DNA of 64,000 bases, from contig NZ_JAGPXE010000001.1 in the NCBI RefSeq assembly GCF_018070075.1, positions 794,005 to 858,004 on the forward strand. Direction: 5' to 3'. This stretch comes from Saccharopolyspora endophytica (GTDB taxonomy: Bacteria; Actinomycetota; Actinomycetes; Mycobacteriales; Pseudonocardiaceae). This document shows positions 35,799 to 45,542 of this stretch, in pieces. Under the pieces are notes generated by a model that saw only the letters and a list, made by a program, of their open reading frames with translations, ran no database searches and was not told the origin of the DNA. The translations under genes and the position numbers were made by a program. Every line of letters starts with the position of its first letter. Positions within the stretch are counted from its first letter, which is position 1.

Positions 35799-36335
35799 AT
35801 GCCGAAAGAGTCAGGGCCAACGCCGTCAACAACACCGCCTAAAACTGTGGGCGAGCGGCTCAACCGCTTGTTCGACGTCCAACGCCCTCAAGGCTCACCC
35901 GATCGAGTGTTCACGAATCGCGAGGTCGTGAATGCGTGTAAGGAAGCCGGGCGCGAATTGTCCGAGTCGCACTTGTCGGAGCTTCGCCGCGGCGTGAAAA
36001 CGAACCCGACACTTCGAACACTTGAAGCCATTGCCTGGTTCTTTGATGTCCGAACTGGCTACTTCACCGACCCGGCGGTAGCTGCCGAGGTCGAAGCCGA
36101 GCTCGTCGGCCGCGAGCAGGAGCTGTACGCCAAACTGGATGCTGAGCGAGCAGCGCAACAGGAACTCCGAACCGCCTCCGAGGAGCTTCAGCGCGCGATG
36201 CGCGAGTCCGGAGTCGCCAAGGTCGGCCACCGCGGCGCCACGAACGTCACCGCGGCACGCGAACGGGCGCGGATGATGCGAGCTCTCGCCGAGGCGTTGC
36301 GCTCGGACGACGAGTCGGAGGAAGTCGATGACTAG
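35799..36335 (+). CDS. XRE-type regulator with coiled-coil tail
   Basis: 178 residues from ATG 35799 (GGGGAG upstream). The N-terminal part carries a lambda-repressor-like HTH variant (VFTNREVVNACKEAGRELSES; ELRRGVKTNPTLRTLEAIAWFF). Residues about 105-165 are a charged coiled coil. The gene overlaps the ImmA/IrrE-type gene by 8 bp. Such pairs often act as repressor and anti-repressor protease. Confidence 0.82.
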   Translation: MPKESGPTPSTTPPKTVGERLNRLFDVQRPQGSPDRVFTNREVVNACKEAGRELSESHLSELRRGVKTNPTLRTLEAIAWFFDVRTGYFTDPAVAAEVEAELVGREQELYAKLDAERAAQQELRTASEELQRAMRESGVAKVGHRGATNVTAARERARMMRALAEALRSDDESEEVDD

Positions 36336-37284
36336 CGCCGAGAGCGTCGGCTCAGTCACCGACCGCCTGAACTGGCTTTTCGACGTCGTAACGGTTCTCG
36401 ACCCGGATACCGGACGCCGCCCGTACACCGATGCTGAGGTAGGAGAAGGCGTCGGGGCCAGCCAGATCAAGATCGCCTTGCACCGGCACGGCGAACCCGC
36501 GACACCGGATCTGCTCAGCGCCATAGCGAAATTCTTCGGGACCGACCCGGCGTTCTTCGGCTCCGACCCGTCAGCTGTGGCCCGTGCCTACGAACGGGTC
36601 GTCCAAAGTGCCTTGCGCGACTGCGGCCTCGACGAACACCGCCTGTGCCGAGTCTTCAGCCCATTGCCGGAACCACGGTGGGATCAGCTCAGGCGAGTCC
36701 TCGTTGGACTCCGAGCCCCGTCGTCCTTCGGCGAGGACATGCCGCAGGCTGCGCCGGAGGCCAGGACCCGGCTTCGGATCTGGAGTTCAACGCTCACCGG
36801 ACCGATGAGCGCGGCTCAACTCGAAGACCTCTGCAGAGACGTGCTGGTCGCGCTGAATACCCGCCCGCCCTGGGAACCAATCGACCTGTGTCAGCGCCTG
36901 AGTGCGTACCGAGGCCGGCGCATCAAGGTGAAGGGAGTCGATCTCGGCGCGACCACGTCGATCGGTCACCTGGTCCAGCAAAGCCGAGTTGACTCGATCT
37001 TCTACGAACGAACAGCTCCTGCGCCACAGCGCGACCTCGTGATCGCACACGAGCTCATTCACCTGCTTCGCCGGCACTTGGACTTTGGTGACGCACTGAC
37101 CTGCGGCGCTGACCTCGCCACGGACAATGCCTACTCGGACTGGCGGGAGTGGGAAGCTGAAGTTGGCGCACGAATTCTGGCCGGTTTGGCGCGGGAAAGA
37201 CCACGCCCCAACGGCTTGCGACCAGGCGTTTCAGCGGAAGAGCGCGGTATCGCAGGCGCGTTCGGTTTCGTCGATCAGGAGTGA
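36328..37284 (+). CDS. HTH plus ImmA/IrrE-type metallopeptidase
   Basis: 318 residues. The N-terminal ~90 residues repeat the HTH fold of the preceding protein (VTDRLNWLFDVV; DLLSAIAKFFGTDPAFF). The C-terminal domain has HELIH at 241-245, the zinc site of the ImmA/IrrE family, with an Asp/Glu-rich stretch after it (DWREWEAEVGARIL) that can give the third ligand. The family cleaves repressors in mobile elements and stress responses; here the likely substrate is the product of the gene before. Confidence 0.86.
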   Translation: MTSAESVGSVTDRLNWLFDVVTVLDPDTGRRPYTDAEVGEGVGASQIKIALHRHGEPATPDLLSAIAKFFGTDPAFFGSDPSAVARAYERVVQSALRDCGLDEHRLCRVFSPLPEPRWDQLRRVLVGLRAPSSFGEDMPQAAPEARTRLRIWSSTLTGPMSAAQLEDLCRDVLVALNTRPPWEPIDLCQRLSAYRGRRIKVKGVDLGATTSIGHLVQQSRVDSIFYERTAPAPQRDLVIAHELIHLLRRHLDFGDALTCGADLATDNAYSDWREWEAEVGARILAGLARERPRPNGLRPGVSAEERGIAGAFGFVDQE

Positions 37285-37286
37285 TC

Positions 37287-38474
37287 ATGGATTTCGAGAT
37301 GGCGGTGCGCCTGTTCAAAGCGGTCGTGATCCTGGCAGTGACGGTCTGGGAGACCGTCCAGCTCACACGGCGACGGCAGGACCTGGCCCTGCGCGTACTT
37401 GTAGTGGGGCTGGGGTTCCTGTCGTTCACGGCTACGTTCGGAATCCAAACTCCCATCCTGGAACCGATCGAAGACTTCTTCGGCCCAGCCTGGGGCGTCA
37501 TCATCAACGGCTGTTGGATGGTGATGGCCTACTCCTGGGCTACGTTCTTCCTGCTTGCAGACCCACTTAGGTCACTGTCGTCTCGAGTCCGTAGGGCACG
37601 GATTGAGCTGGTGGTACTGGTCCTCGCGCTGTTCGTCATGGCCATCGTCTTGCTGGTGTGGCCGGAGCAGCAAGGTCGAGGCCAATACACGTGGCAACGC
37701 ACAGCGTTCTACCTGTCCTGCGACGGTTACTCCCTCAGTGCGTGGATTCTGGGAATCTGCCGAGCGGGTGCCTACCTCGCGCGCCTGAAACATCGACTCG
37801 CGCGAGCCGCATTCGCCCTCGTGATTGTCGGAAGCGCAGGCATGACCTTCGGCGTCAATGTAATCTCACTCATCCGCTACGGGATCAGGCTCCTGATCAC
37901 ACCGCACGCCCAGGTCGGCTTCATGAGCACCCTGTACTCCATCGGACAACTCGGCGGCCAGGTTTTGCTGGCCTTGGGCCTGGCCCTCGCACCACTGGCC
38001 GGCGCGGCTGTCGCAGCACGAGCGCGATACGAAACCGCCCGCAGAACCCGTTACACACAACAACTGGCGCCCTTGTGGCGCACCCTGACCTCCGAGTTCC
38101 CGCATATCGCGCTCGCCCACCACGGCAACGAGAGAAGCTCCGGGAGACCCGACGACGACTTTGAGCGGACCACGGCGGAAATCACCGACGGCCTGGCCGA
38201 GCTCGCACGAGACTGTCCACACCCTGCTGGAGACCCACGCAAGCCACAGAACGCGGCGGACGCGATCGAAGCCGGACTGCACAGACGTATGGCTATCCGC
38301 GAGGCCCGTTGGGGACACGAGACTCCAAGCCCAACCGAGCTTCCCTACCCCGTCATCGAGCCCGACTTCGAAGGAAACTGGAGCCACCGGGCTCGTTGGA
38401 TGGTCCAGCTCAGCAGGGAACTCGCGACACGCGGGATGGTCAGAAAGGAACTCAATGACGCCGTCAAAGACTGA
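37287..38474 (+). CDS. MAB_1171c-like multi-pass membrane protein
   Basis: 395 residues from ATG 37287, five bases after AGGAG; a GTG at 37281 is inside that site. Seven hydrophobic helices occupy about residues 8-245. A cytoplasmic C-terminal domain (DUF6545-like) follows with QQLAPLWRTLTSEFP and an acidic/Arg-rich end. This architecture is regularly found after XRE and ImmA genes in actinobacteria and is named a putative transporter, though transport is unproven. It overlaps the LLM gene by 20 bp. Confidence 0.8.
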   Translation: MDFEMAVRLFKAVVILAVTVWETVQLTRRRQDLALRVLVVGLGFLSFTATFGIQTPILEPIEDFFGPAWGVIINGCWMVMAYSWATFFLLADPLRSLSSRVRRARIELVVLVLALFVMAIVLLVWPEQQGRGQYTWQRTAFYLSCDGYSLSAWILGICRAGAYLARLKHRLARAAFALVIVGSAGMTFGVNVISLIRYGIRLLITPHAQVGFMSTLYSIGQLGGQVLLALGLALAPLAGAAVAARARYETARRTRYTQQLAPLWRTLTSEFPHIALAHHGNERSSGRPDDDFERTTAEITDGLAELARDCPHPAGDPRKPQNAADAIEAGLHRRMAIREARWGHETPSPTELPYPVIEPDFEGNWSHRARWMVQLSRELATRGMVRKELNDAVKD

Positions 38475-39471
38475 CCTCCGACTCTCGGTCCTTGACACCG
38501 TGCCGATCCCAGAAGGCTCCACCGCTCGCGCGGCCCTGTACAACACGGTTGACCTGGCGCGTTCCGCGGATGCGTCTGGTTATCACCGATACTGGGTGCC
38601 TGAACACCACAGCATGCGCGGTGTCGCGAGCTCCGCTCCGGCTGTGCTGGTATCCCGCCTTGCTGACGCCACAGACAGGATTCGTGTAGGGAGCGGCGGC
38701 GTCTTGCTGCCCAACCACGCGCCTCTCGTCGTCGCCGAGCAGTTCGGAACGCTGGAAGCCTTCTACCCCGGTCGAATCGACTTGGGCATCGGCCGGGCAT
38801 CCGGTGGCCCACCGCACGCAACCCCAGCCATACGTGGTCCAGGCCCGTATCAGGGAGACTTTGCCGAACAGCTAGGTGAACTCCTGAGCTACTTCGATGA
38901 ACCTGATCCGGGACCGCGAACTGTGCGAGCGGTGCCTGCCATCGGAAATCGCCCAGAGCCTTGGCTTCTGGGAACAACGCCATTTAGCGCCCGGCTTGCT
39001 GGCGAGGTGGGACTTCCCTATGCCTTCGCACACCACCTCAACCCGGATGGTATTGAAGCCCTTGAGATATACCGTGATTCGTTCCAGCCATCGGAAACAA
39101 CGCGAGTCCCGAAGGTCATCGTCAGCGTCTCGCTCATCACTGCGGATACGGATGCGAATGCGGAATGGCTGGCGGGGTCTATCCGGCTGAAGGTGTTGAG
39201 TCGGATGAAGGGGAAAAGGATCCGCATGCCCTCCCCGGAAGACGCGGCCAGCGTGCACTACACCCGTGATGATCGCGATGCTATCGGCCGCGCGACCTCC
39301 GAACTGATCGTTGGGGCACCGGCCACGGTGAGGCACAAGCTTGAACCCCTCATCGCTGCGACCGCAACAACGGAGCTCATGGTGAAGACGCTGGCCTTCG
39401 ACCACGCGGACCGCCGCCGTTCGTATGAGCTGTTGGCTGAAAGCAGCCGCCAGGTTTCGTTGGTGAAATAA
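38455..39471 (+). CDS. luciferase-like (LLM) flavin oxidoreductase
   Basis: 338 residues from an ATG after AAAGGAA. It has the TIM-barrel LLM signature: LSVLDTVPI at the start, YWVPEHHSM near residue 46, GSGGVLLPNHAPL near 80 and GRIDLGIGRASGG near 110. Such enzymes use FMNH2 or F420; the substrate cannot be told. The gene starts inside the membrane protein gene and closes the XRE-ImmA-membrane protein cassette. Confidence 0.88.
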   Translation: MTPSKTDLRLSVLDTVPIPEGSTARAALYNTVDLARSADASGYHRYWVPEHHSMRGVASSAPAVLVSRLADATDRIRVGSGGVLLPNHAPLVVAEQFGTLEAFYPGRIDLGIGRASGGPPHATPAIRGPGPYQGDFAEQLGELLSYFDEPDPGPRTVRAVPAIGNRPEPWLLGTTPFSARLAGEVGLPYAFAHHLNPDGIEALEIYRDSFQPSETTRVPKVIVSVSLITADTDANAEWLAGSIRLKVLSRMKGKRIRMPSPEDAASVHYTRDDRDAIGRATSELIVGAPATVRHKLEPLIAATATTELMVKTLAFDHADRRRSYELLAESSRQVSLVK

Positions 39472-39887
39472 CAGATCGGTACGACCGTAGAAGGATGACG
39501 ATCGTGTCGCGTCCGGCGGCGCCTACCTCGTTCGCTCGTGCCGGGCGTCGTCCCTGCATCTCCGCTGTTTTTGCAGCGTGGCGGCAGGCTTCTGGTTGAC
39601 CAAATCACTTTCGACCGCTGCAGCTACCCATCGGCACTGACCCGTCAACGCAGTATCTCCGGCGACCTCCAATACTACGACGGCGTTGGTTCCAACGGGT
39701 GATCATGTAACTCGCAACAGCGCTGGTGATCCTGCGGATTGACCTGTGAACCTCCCTGTTTGCTCCCCCTGAGGCGTTGCCGCGGACCGGGGTTAGGACG
39801 TGTACTCGATCACCGATCCTGACCTCTGGTCGGGCGGCTGGGGAACGTTTCGAGTTGTTGACCGTGTCTCGGGCTGGGGAGCAACGA
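39472..39887. other. gene-poor stretch, possible element edge
   Basis: About 415 bp without a frame I can support on either strand. It separates the XRE-ImmA-LLM cassette from scattered accessory genes and could contain the right end of the conjugative element. I could not find a duplicate of the 2731-2790 sequence here by eye. Confidence 0.35.
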
Positions 39888-40325
39888 ATGACTGATGCCC
39901 TCACTGACCGTGCGATCCGCGACCGATGTAGTGCTCTGCGGAAGCTGCGTATTGGAGAGTGCCTGCTTGACCTGGAGCGCTTTAACGAGGCCGAGGACAT
40001 GTTGGTCAGCGCGGCGGGAAAGCTCGACGCGTTGCGGGACGAAGAAGGCCAAGCGCGAGTCCTCACCGTGCTGGCCGACGCACGGTTGACGGCCGGCGAT
40101 GCCGCTACGGCCTTCGATGAACTTGAGCGGGCGTTGGCGGTTATGCGCAGATCAGGATCTCGCAGGTATATAGCTGACGTCTTGCGGCAGGTCGGCCGCG
40201 CGGCGCGCGATCTCGGCCGTCGTGACACGGCAAAGCTCTACTGGACCGAAGCCCACGAGCTGCTCACCGCGCTCAACGCACGCAGCGAAGCACATGCTGT
40301 CGCGGAGGCACTGGCTGTCTTGTAG
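39888..40325 (+). CDS. short TPR-like protein, possibly a truncated regulator
   Basis: 145 residues from ATG 39888 (GGGGAG upstream). It consists of tandem helix pairs of the tetratricopeptide kind (RIGECLLDLERFNEAEDML; LADARLTAGDAATAFDELERAL; GRRDTAKLYWTEAHELL). It resembles the C-terminal repeats of the XRE/AfsR-type TPR regulators, without the DNA-binding part. It may be a stand-alone adaptor or the leftover end of a longer gene. Confidence 0.6.
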   Translation: MTDALTDRAIRDRCSALRKLRIGECLLDLERFNEAEDMLVSAAGKLDALRDEEGQARVLTVLADARLTAGDAATAFDELERALAVMRRSGSRRYIADVLRQVGRAARDLGRRDTAKLYWTEAHELLTALNARSEAHAVAEALAVL

Positions 40326-40374
40326 TACGCCGAGTAGAGGGCAGCATCGGTGTCAATAGAAAGAGGGGCTGGCA

Positions 40375-41034
40375 GTGCGGGATTTTTTCTCGCGGCATGA
40401 AGCGGCGACGTGGCCGGAACCGGAACGGCTCCACGTTTACCTGCGTGCCACGGATGAGCTGCGCACCGTCGTGGATCGATATCACGAGGCGCTGCGACGG
40501 ACCGGAATCGCTGCTGAGCATCAGCTCGGCTTACAGAAACTCGAGTTTGTGCACTTCACGGTGCAGATGCTCAGCGTGTGCCGACGAGAAGTTCCGCAGC
40601 CCGTGCTGGACGTGCTCATCACACGGCTGCGATCTGCCCTTACCGGTGTGGGACCGTTTTCTCTACGGGTGGGCCCGCCTCAAGCGTCAGTGCATGCTGT
40701 GGAGCTGTGGGTCGATCCTGTGACAGACCCAGCCTGGGAAAGGCTGGTTGGCGTGGTCCGTTCCGGCATAGCCGAGGTGCTGGGGGAGGGTGCGATGCCG
40801 CCCGTCGCCTCGAACGGGCGGCCACACACGAGCCTGGGGTATGGCTACGGCGATGGCGACAGCGGCGTGCTCACGGCGGCGTTGAAGGACGTGACGCCGC
40901 GCCCCGCACTGGTGGACGTGCCGGTCAGAGAGCTTGAGCTGGTCGCGGTCACACAGCACCCGCGCCGAGGCCAATTCACCTGGGACACGGTGGCGGTCCT
41001 ACCGGTTGGGAGCGGCACGTGGCCGGATGGCTAG
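40375..41034 (+). CDS. 2H phosphoesterase (2'-5' RNA ligase-like) protein
   Basis: 219 residues from a GTG. Two H-x-T/S motifs, HFT at 60-62 and HTS at 151-153, sit at the spacing of the 2H phosphoesterase superfamily. Members open cyclic phosphates or ligate 2'-5' RNA. A charged helical N-terminus precedes the first motif. It stands alone in this interval; substrate unknown. Confidence 0.72.
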   Translation: MRDFFSRHEAATWPEPERLHVYLRATDELRTVVDRYHEALRRTGIAAEHQLGLQKLEFVHFTVQMLSVCRREVPQPVLDVLITRLRSALTGVGPFSLRVGPPQASVHAVELWVDPVTDPAWERLVGVVRSGIAEVLGEGAMPPVASNGRPHTSLGYGYGDGDSGVLTAALKDVTPRPALVDVPVRELELVAVTQHPRRGQFTWDTVAVLPVGSGTWPDG

Positions 41035-41118
41035 CCGGGGCGTGATCCGGTGCCGGCGTGCGGTGAGGGGTGGGGAAGTGGGGTTGTCGCTGTGTCCAGA
41101 GTTGGGAGCCCGGTTACC

Positions 41119-41820
41119 ATGCGCGGCGTGATCGACCGATGGGACCAGGCGCTGGAGTACGGCACCGTCTTGGCTGACCGTGTCTTTGACTTGTCGCAGT
41201 CAGAGTCCTGGGACAACCGTGCCACCGCCGGTGTGACCGCGATGGCCACCTTCGCGCTGGCGCAACGGCACGAGGTCGTGCCGCACGCGGTCGGTTTGGA
41301 CCGGTTGATCTGCCCGCTGATGCACCACACCCGCTATATGGGGTTGGTGCACTCTACTCTCCCTGATAACCACCTCTTTGGCGGTCGTGAGTCCGATGAT
41401 CCCGTCGCGGCAATGTGGGCGTGGCTGACGCGGAGATGGCCTACCGACGTTCTTCGCTTTCCCGTGGGCACCGGCGTGGAGTACCCGCCGCGGTATTCGA
41501 TCGCCGGACGCTGTACGCCAAGACCGGCTACGGAGATCTATCTTCTCTGGGCCGCGAACGCCGTGGACCAAGCGCTGCGGGCCGAACGAGGCGCCCTGAG
41601 TCACGAGGTCAGGTCTGTCCATGTCACCGGCGGGCCGCACACGGGTAGAACGGGCCGACTGGAAAATCCCGTCTGGCAGATCACAGCGGACCTGCAGCGT
41701 GTCGTGCCAGGCCCTCCGTCGGCGTACGTGGTGACACTGGAAGACCTGTCCACCGGCCAGCCCGAACCGATCGGATCCCGGATCAAGGAGGTTCCGGCGG
41801 ACTACCTCGCGCCGATGTAG
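41119..41820 (+). CDS. unknown protein, DUF-like
   Basis: 233 residues from ATG 41119; an in-frame GTG at 41050 is less likely. It is mixed alpha/beta with WDNRATAGVTAMATFALAQ near the start and a C-terminal beta-rich part ending SRIKEVPADYLAPM. No signal peptide, membrane segment or catalytic motif is seen. Family not recognised. Confidence 0.6.
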   Translation: MRGVIDRWDQALEYGTVLADRVFDLSQSESWDNRATAGVTAMATFALAQRHEVVPHAVGLDRLICPLMHHTRYMGLVHSTLPDNHLFGGRESDDPVAAMWAWLTRRWPTDVLRFPVGTGVEYPPRYSIAGRCTPRPATEIYLLWAANAVDQALRAERGALSHEVRSVHVTGGPHTGRTGRLENPVWQITADLQRVVPGPPSAYVVTLEDLSTGQPEPIGSRIKEVPADYLAPM

Positions 41821-42221
41821 ACCGGGAACAGCCTGCACGAGGTCCCGCCGAAACATCTCCAGCCTGGTGCCTGCCGCGGCGCGTTGGGATGTGACGACGT
41901 GCGACGGACGAGATTGTCAGTGCGGTGCGAGACGATAGCCACTGTCACCAAAGAGAAATCAACCCGCACGGCAAGACCGGTAACCATGGCGCCTGCCGTG
42001 CGCTAGACCAAACGTGTTGGCACGACGTCGAGTGATGGTCTGAAATCCAGGGTTGGCGAATCCGCAAGGCAAGCGGGGTCAACGGACCGTGCCCGGCGAG
42101 CGTGATGGTAGCGACGCTGATTTCGGCACGGGCGCAGGAATGTCAGTGCAGCCGAACGAGCCTCGGGCCGGTTTGGCCGTAGCAGGTTTCAGGGTGTGGG
42201 GACGAGCGGAGACGGAGTCAC
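41821..42221. other. intergenic stretch before the ABC exporter
   Basis: 400 bp. The only notable frame is a short plus-strand one ending at 42268 that overlaps the ABC exporter start and could give a 42-residue peptide from ATG 42140. It has no good ribosome site, so it is not annotated. No hairpin or promoter is assigned. Confidence 0.35.
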
Positions 42222-44207
42222 ATGCTGGGGAAGGACAACGGACACCGAGAGAGTGCGCCCTCGTCTGATGGCGCTTTGATCGGTGTTGAGGACTTGGAGC
42301 CGCCACGGTGGGCGGATGTGGATCAGAAGGTCGCCGGCGCCAACCTGTGGCAGACCGTGCGGGAGTTGCCGACGGCGGCCAGGCTGGTGATCGGCATGGC
42401 CTTCGAAGCGGCACCCGGCCGGACATTGCTGGCAGGCGTGGTCCAATTGGCGTCGGGCTGTGCGTCGGCTTTCGGCCTGTTCGCCACGGCTGGAGTTTTG
42501 ACTCAGCTGTTGACCGCCGGCCCCACGCCGGAACGGGTCGTGGCCTCCTTGCCCGCGATTGTCGCGGTGGTGGTGGCCTTTGCGCTGCGTGGTCTGCTCG
42601 AAAGTGCGGTGTCCGCCGTGCAGGGAGTGCTGATGCCGCTGGTCCGTCGCGCCGCCCAGGATCGGCTCAACGCGGCCGTCGCCGAAGTCGAACTGCTGGC
42701 CTGGGACGACCCTGATTTCCAGGAGCTGGCGCGCCAAGGCGGTTATCAAGGCGTCCAGGCGGTCGAATCCAGCGTACGCAGCATCGCCCAAATCTCATCC
42801 GCACTGGTCTCGCTAGCTGCCGCGCTGACCACCGCTGCAGTACTCAACCCGTGGCTTCTGCCAGTGCTGCTGGTGCCAACCGCCGCCGAGGCGTGGGCGT
42901 CCATGCGCGCGGCAAAGCAGGGCTACATCAGCTTCCTGAGTCTAGTGACCCGGCGCATGCGACTGAGCGTCGTGGAAAACCTCCTCGTCGCACGGGACGT
43001 GGGTACCGAGCGAACTGCGCTCACCCTCCAAGAACCTCTGCTGAGCGAACACCGCCGCATCGCCGATCAGGTCACCACTGAAGCGATCCGCGCCGAACAC
43101 CGCCAAACTTGGACACGACTGATCGGCCGTGCCCTCGCCGGTGTCGGCACCGGCTTGGCCTACTGCGTACTCGGCGTACTTCTCTACACCGCCGCGATGC
43201 CCCTGGCCATCGCCGGAGCCGCTGTCATCGCGATGCGTGCCGCGTCGAGCGCGCTGTCGACGACCATGATCTCGATTAACCGACTCTACGAACACTCCTT
43301 CTACCTCAGGTTCTACACCCAGTTGCTCGGCGAATCGGCTAACCGCCGCAGGCCCGCCACGGGACGCAAAGCCCCGGACAACCCCCACACGATCCGTCTC
43401 GAGAACGTGTCGTTCACCTATCCAGGCGCGGATGCCCCGGCACTGACTGGAATCGACATGACGCTCCGCCGGGGCGAGATCGTGGCGGTCGTCGGACCGA
43501 ACGGATGCGGCAAAACCACTCTTGGAAAGCTCATCACCGGGTTGGTTCCGCCCACCGAAGGAACAGTGCTGTGGGACGAGGTCGATCTGACCAGTGTGGA
43601 TGCAACGAGCGTTTACAGCCAAGTGGCGTTGATCGATCAGAATCCCGCACGCTGGCCTATGACCGCGGACACCAACATCCGCATCGGGAATCTCGCTTCG
43701 GCCGATCCGTACGGCATCGTCTGGGACACCGCGTTACGCGAGTCCGGTGCTGACGAGGTCCGCGACAAGCTCCCCCACGGCCCGGACACCGTCCTGTCCC
43801 GGCAGTTCCGGAGGGGCCACGAGCTTTCCGGTGGCTCGTGGCAGCGGCTCAGCGTCGCGCGAGGGATCTACCGGGATCACGCGGCGGTGTTGATCGCAGA
43901 TGAACCCACCGCTGCCCTCGACGCGAAAGCCGAAGCACGTGTGTTCGCCGGCCTGCAACGCGCGACCAAGAACGGGCAAGAAGACGACCAGCATCGGACA
44001 ACGGTCTTGGTAACCCACCGGCTGGCCAACATCCGCCACGCACATCGGATCGTCGTCATGGACCAGGGCCGGGTCACCGAATCCGGCACCCACGAGGAAC
44101 TGATGGCCGCCGATGGCCTATACCAGGAATTGTTCGAGATTCAGGCCAAGCCCTATGCCACTGAGCCAGGCGAGACCGCATGGAAGACGGTGCAGGTTCT
44201 GGACTGA
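42222..44207 (+). CDS. ABC exporter, fused membrane and ATPase domains
   Basis: 661 residues. About six membrane helices lie in 55-350, then an ATP-binding domain with Walker A GPNGCGKTT (425-433), signature LSGGSW (535-540) and Walker B VLIADEPTAALD (556-567). All motifs are intact. Half-transporters of this type dimerise and export peptides or lipids. No N-terminal peptidase C39 domain is present. No obvious substrate gene is adjacent. Confidence 0.92.
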   Translation: MLGKDNGHRESAPSSDGALIGVEDLEPPRWADVDQKVAGANLWQTVRELPTAARLVIGMAFEAAPGRTLLAGVVQLASGCASAFGLFATAGVLTQLLTAGPTPERVVASLPAIVAVVVAFALRGLLESAVSAVQGVLMPLVRRAAQDRLNAAVAEVELLAWDDPDFQELARQGGYQGVQAVESSVRSIAQISSALVSLAAALTTAAVLNPWLLPVLLVPTAAEAWASMRAAKQGYISFLSLVTRRMRLSVVENLLVARDVGTERTALTLQEPLLSEHRRIADQVTTEAIRAEHRQTWTRLIGRALAGVGTGLAYCVLGVLLYTAAMPLAIAGAAVIAMRAASSALSTTMISINRLYEHSFYLRFYTQLLGESANRRRPATGRKAPDNPHTIRLENVSFTYPGADAPALTGIDMTLRRGEIVAVVGPNGCGKTTLGKLITGLVPPTEGTVLWDEVDLTSVDATSVYSQVALIDQNPARWPMTADTNIRIGNLASADPYGIVWDTALRESGADEVRDKLPHGPDTVLSRQFRRGHELSGGSWQRLSVARGIYRDHAAVLIADEPTAALDAKAEARVFAGLQRATKNGQEDDQHRTTVLVTHRLANIRHAHRIVVMDQGRVTESGTHEELMAADGLYQELFEIQAKPYATEPGETAWKTVQVLD

Positions 44208-44417
44208 CCATCAACACTGATCGGGGAAGAAGCGTGGTGGGTGACGGGGCTCAGGAATAACCACTCGTACGGTGCTGTGTAAGAGCGCTCCTGATAGATG
44301 ATCAGGACCGACTGGCGTCGACGGACTTGAAACCAGAGGAGCTCAAGATCTTCTCCTCACGAACCGTGCGGTGCTACATCACCAGCCACCCGACCAGCAA
44401 AGAGTGGAAACGCTAGA

Positions 44418-45284
44418 GTGCGTGCCGTGACGTGGGATCAGCAGCACCTGGCGGGATGGCTCGCACTGGTATTGCAGGGTGAAGACGGGCCGCTGACAAT
44501 GTCCTCGCACGTCAGCTACCGCCTCACGGACGCTGGTGAAGTCATAATCTCCTGGCGAGGCCAACTGTCCGCGACGTTGGCGGCCGACACACTAGTCCGG
44601 TCGACCGAACGCGCCGTGGTCCATTCCGCCGACGCGGGCTCTGCCCAGCTCGTCATCGATGACCTCCGCGTGAGCCTTCGAGCGTTACCACCCGCACGGG
44701 AGTGGGACGGAGGGCACCAGACTTTGCTCGGTCGCGGTGTCGTTCGCGAGAGCGTGATTTGGACGCTGGCCCCGGAGTCCTCCGGAACCGGCGCTAGCGT
44801 GCACGTGCGTATTCCTCCGGACCACTCCTCCTGGAGCGAACTTAGCCACTTGGTTGTGTTGGATGAGGAATCTGTCGCCGCGGGCGCCCATTTTGATCGT
44901 CGGGCGTGGCGCCGATGGAACTCGGTCGCCGACGTGCGGATCAAAATCAACGAGACGTGGAGCCACGCTCAAGCCGATCAATGGCTCGCGCACCAGGTTG
45001 AGAACCAGCGTCCCGCACCTGTTACCGCGGTCGTGCTGGGTGAACAGTGCCTGATACGTCTCAACGCCGGCTACCGCATCGTCGTGACCGCTCGCGGAAG
45101 TACACAACACTATGGTTGGAGTATGGTGCCCGGCGCCGTCCACGCCGCCATGGCACATCCACTGTGCGACCAAGGCCCTCCTTCGCTGATCAAACTTCGA
45201 AGCCTCGGTGATGCGGGACCCGAGTTCCAGTACGAGATCGAGGCCGAGCCAGCGCGACCGGACATCTGGCCAGATCGTGTTTAG
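44418..45284 (+). CDS. unknown protein downstream of the ABC exporter
   Basis: About 288 residues from GTG 44418 (GTG 44427 is an alternative). A beta-rich look with repeated short strands (VIISWRGQLSATLAAD; ASVHVRIPPDHSSW; SLIKLRSLGDAGPEFQYEI). No signal peptide or known motif. It lies 210 bp after the ABC gene on the same strand; a functional link is not shown. Confidence 0.58.
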   Translation: MRAVTWDQQHLAGWLALVLQGEDGPLTMSSHVSYRLTDAGEVIISWRGQLSATLAADTLVRSTERAVVHSADAGSAQLVIDDLRVSLRALPPAREWDGGHQTLLGRGVVRESVIWTLAPESSGTGASVHVRIPPDHSSWSELSHLVVLDEESVAAGAHFDRRAWRRWNSVADVRIKINETWSHAQADQWLAHQVENQRPAPVTAVVLGEQCLIRLNAGYRIVVTARGSTQHYGWSMVPGAVHAAMAHPLCDQGPPSLIKLRSLGDAGPEFQYEIEAEPARPDIWPDRV

Positions 45285-45320
45285 ACGACAAGCGCGAGAC
45301 CCGGGCATCGGGTTGCGAAC

Positions 45321-45425
45321 CATGCCACCTTCGAACGGGCCGCCATCACAGCGCTGAACAGTGCCAATGCCGTCAGATTACTTGATCTCGACGGGTTCAA
45401 ACCAATCAACGGCACCCACGGCTAT
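45321..45425 (+). pseudogene. remnant of a GGDEF domain
   Basis: This frame reads HATFERAAITALNSANAV, then RLLDLDGFKPINGTHGY, which matches the start of a GGDEF domain (LxDLDGFKPINDTHGH) very closely. The sequence downstream loses the pattern before the GGDEF motif, and no start codon with a ribosome site precedes it. It is a short leftover of a diguanylate-cyclase-type gene, not a functional one. Confidence 0.55.
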
Positions 45426-45542
45426 CGGAGCGAGGGCTTTGGGACCCTCGCTGCGGATGAGGTTGACTTCCTGGCGGTGGAACTGGCCGGCGCCGGGCGA
45501 GGCGCAGCGTTCTGGCGGATGGAGAAACGAGAGGAGTCCACA

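Noticed and set aside
39605..40228. 207-residue minus-strand frame opposite the TPR gene
   Set aside because: Arg/Ser-rich composition typical of a shadow; the plus-strand TPR frame has a ribosome site and helical repeats.
42053..42268. Short peptide frame overlapping the ABC exporter start, considered as a peptide precursor
   Set aside because: No usable ribosome site, no core/leader pattern, no modifying enzyme nearby.
45388..45405. GGGTTCAAACC as a tRNA T-loop
   Set aside because: Flanks do not pair and no D or anticodon arm is present; the sequence is a GGDEF coding remnant.
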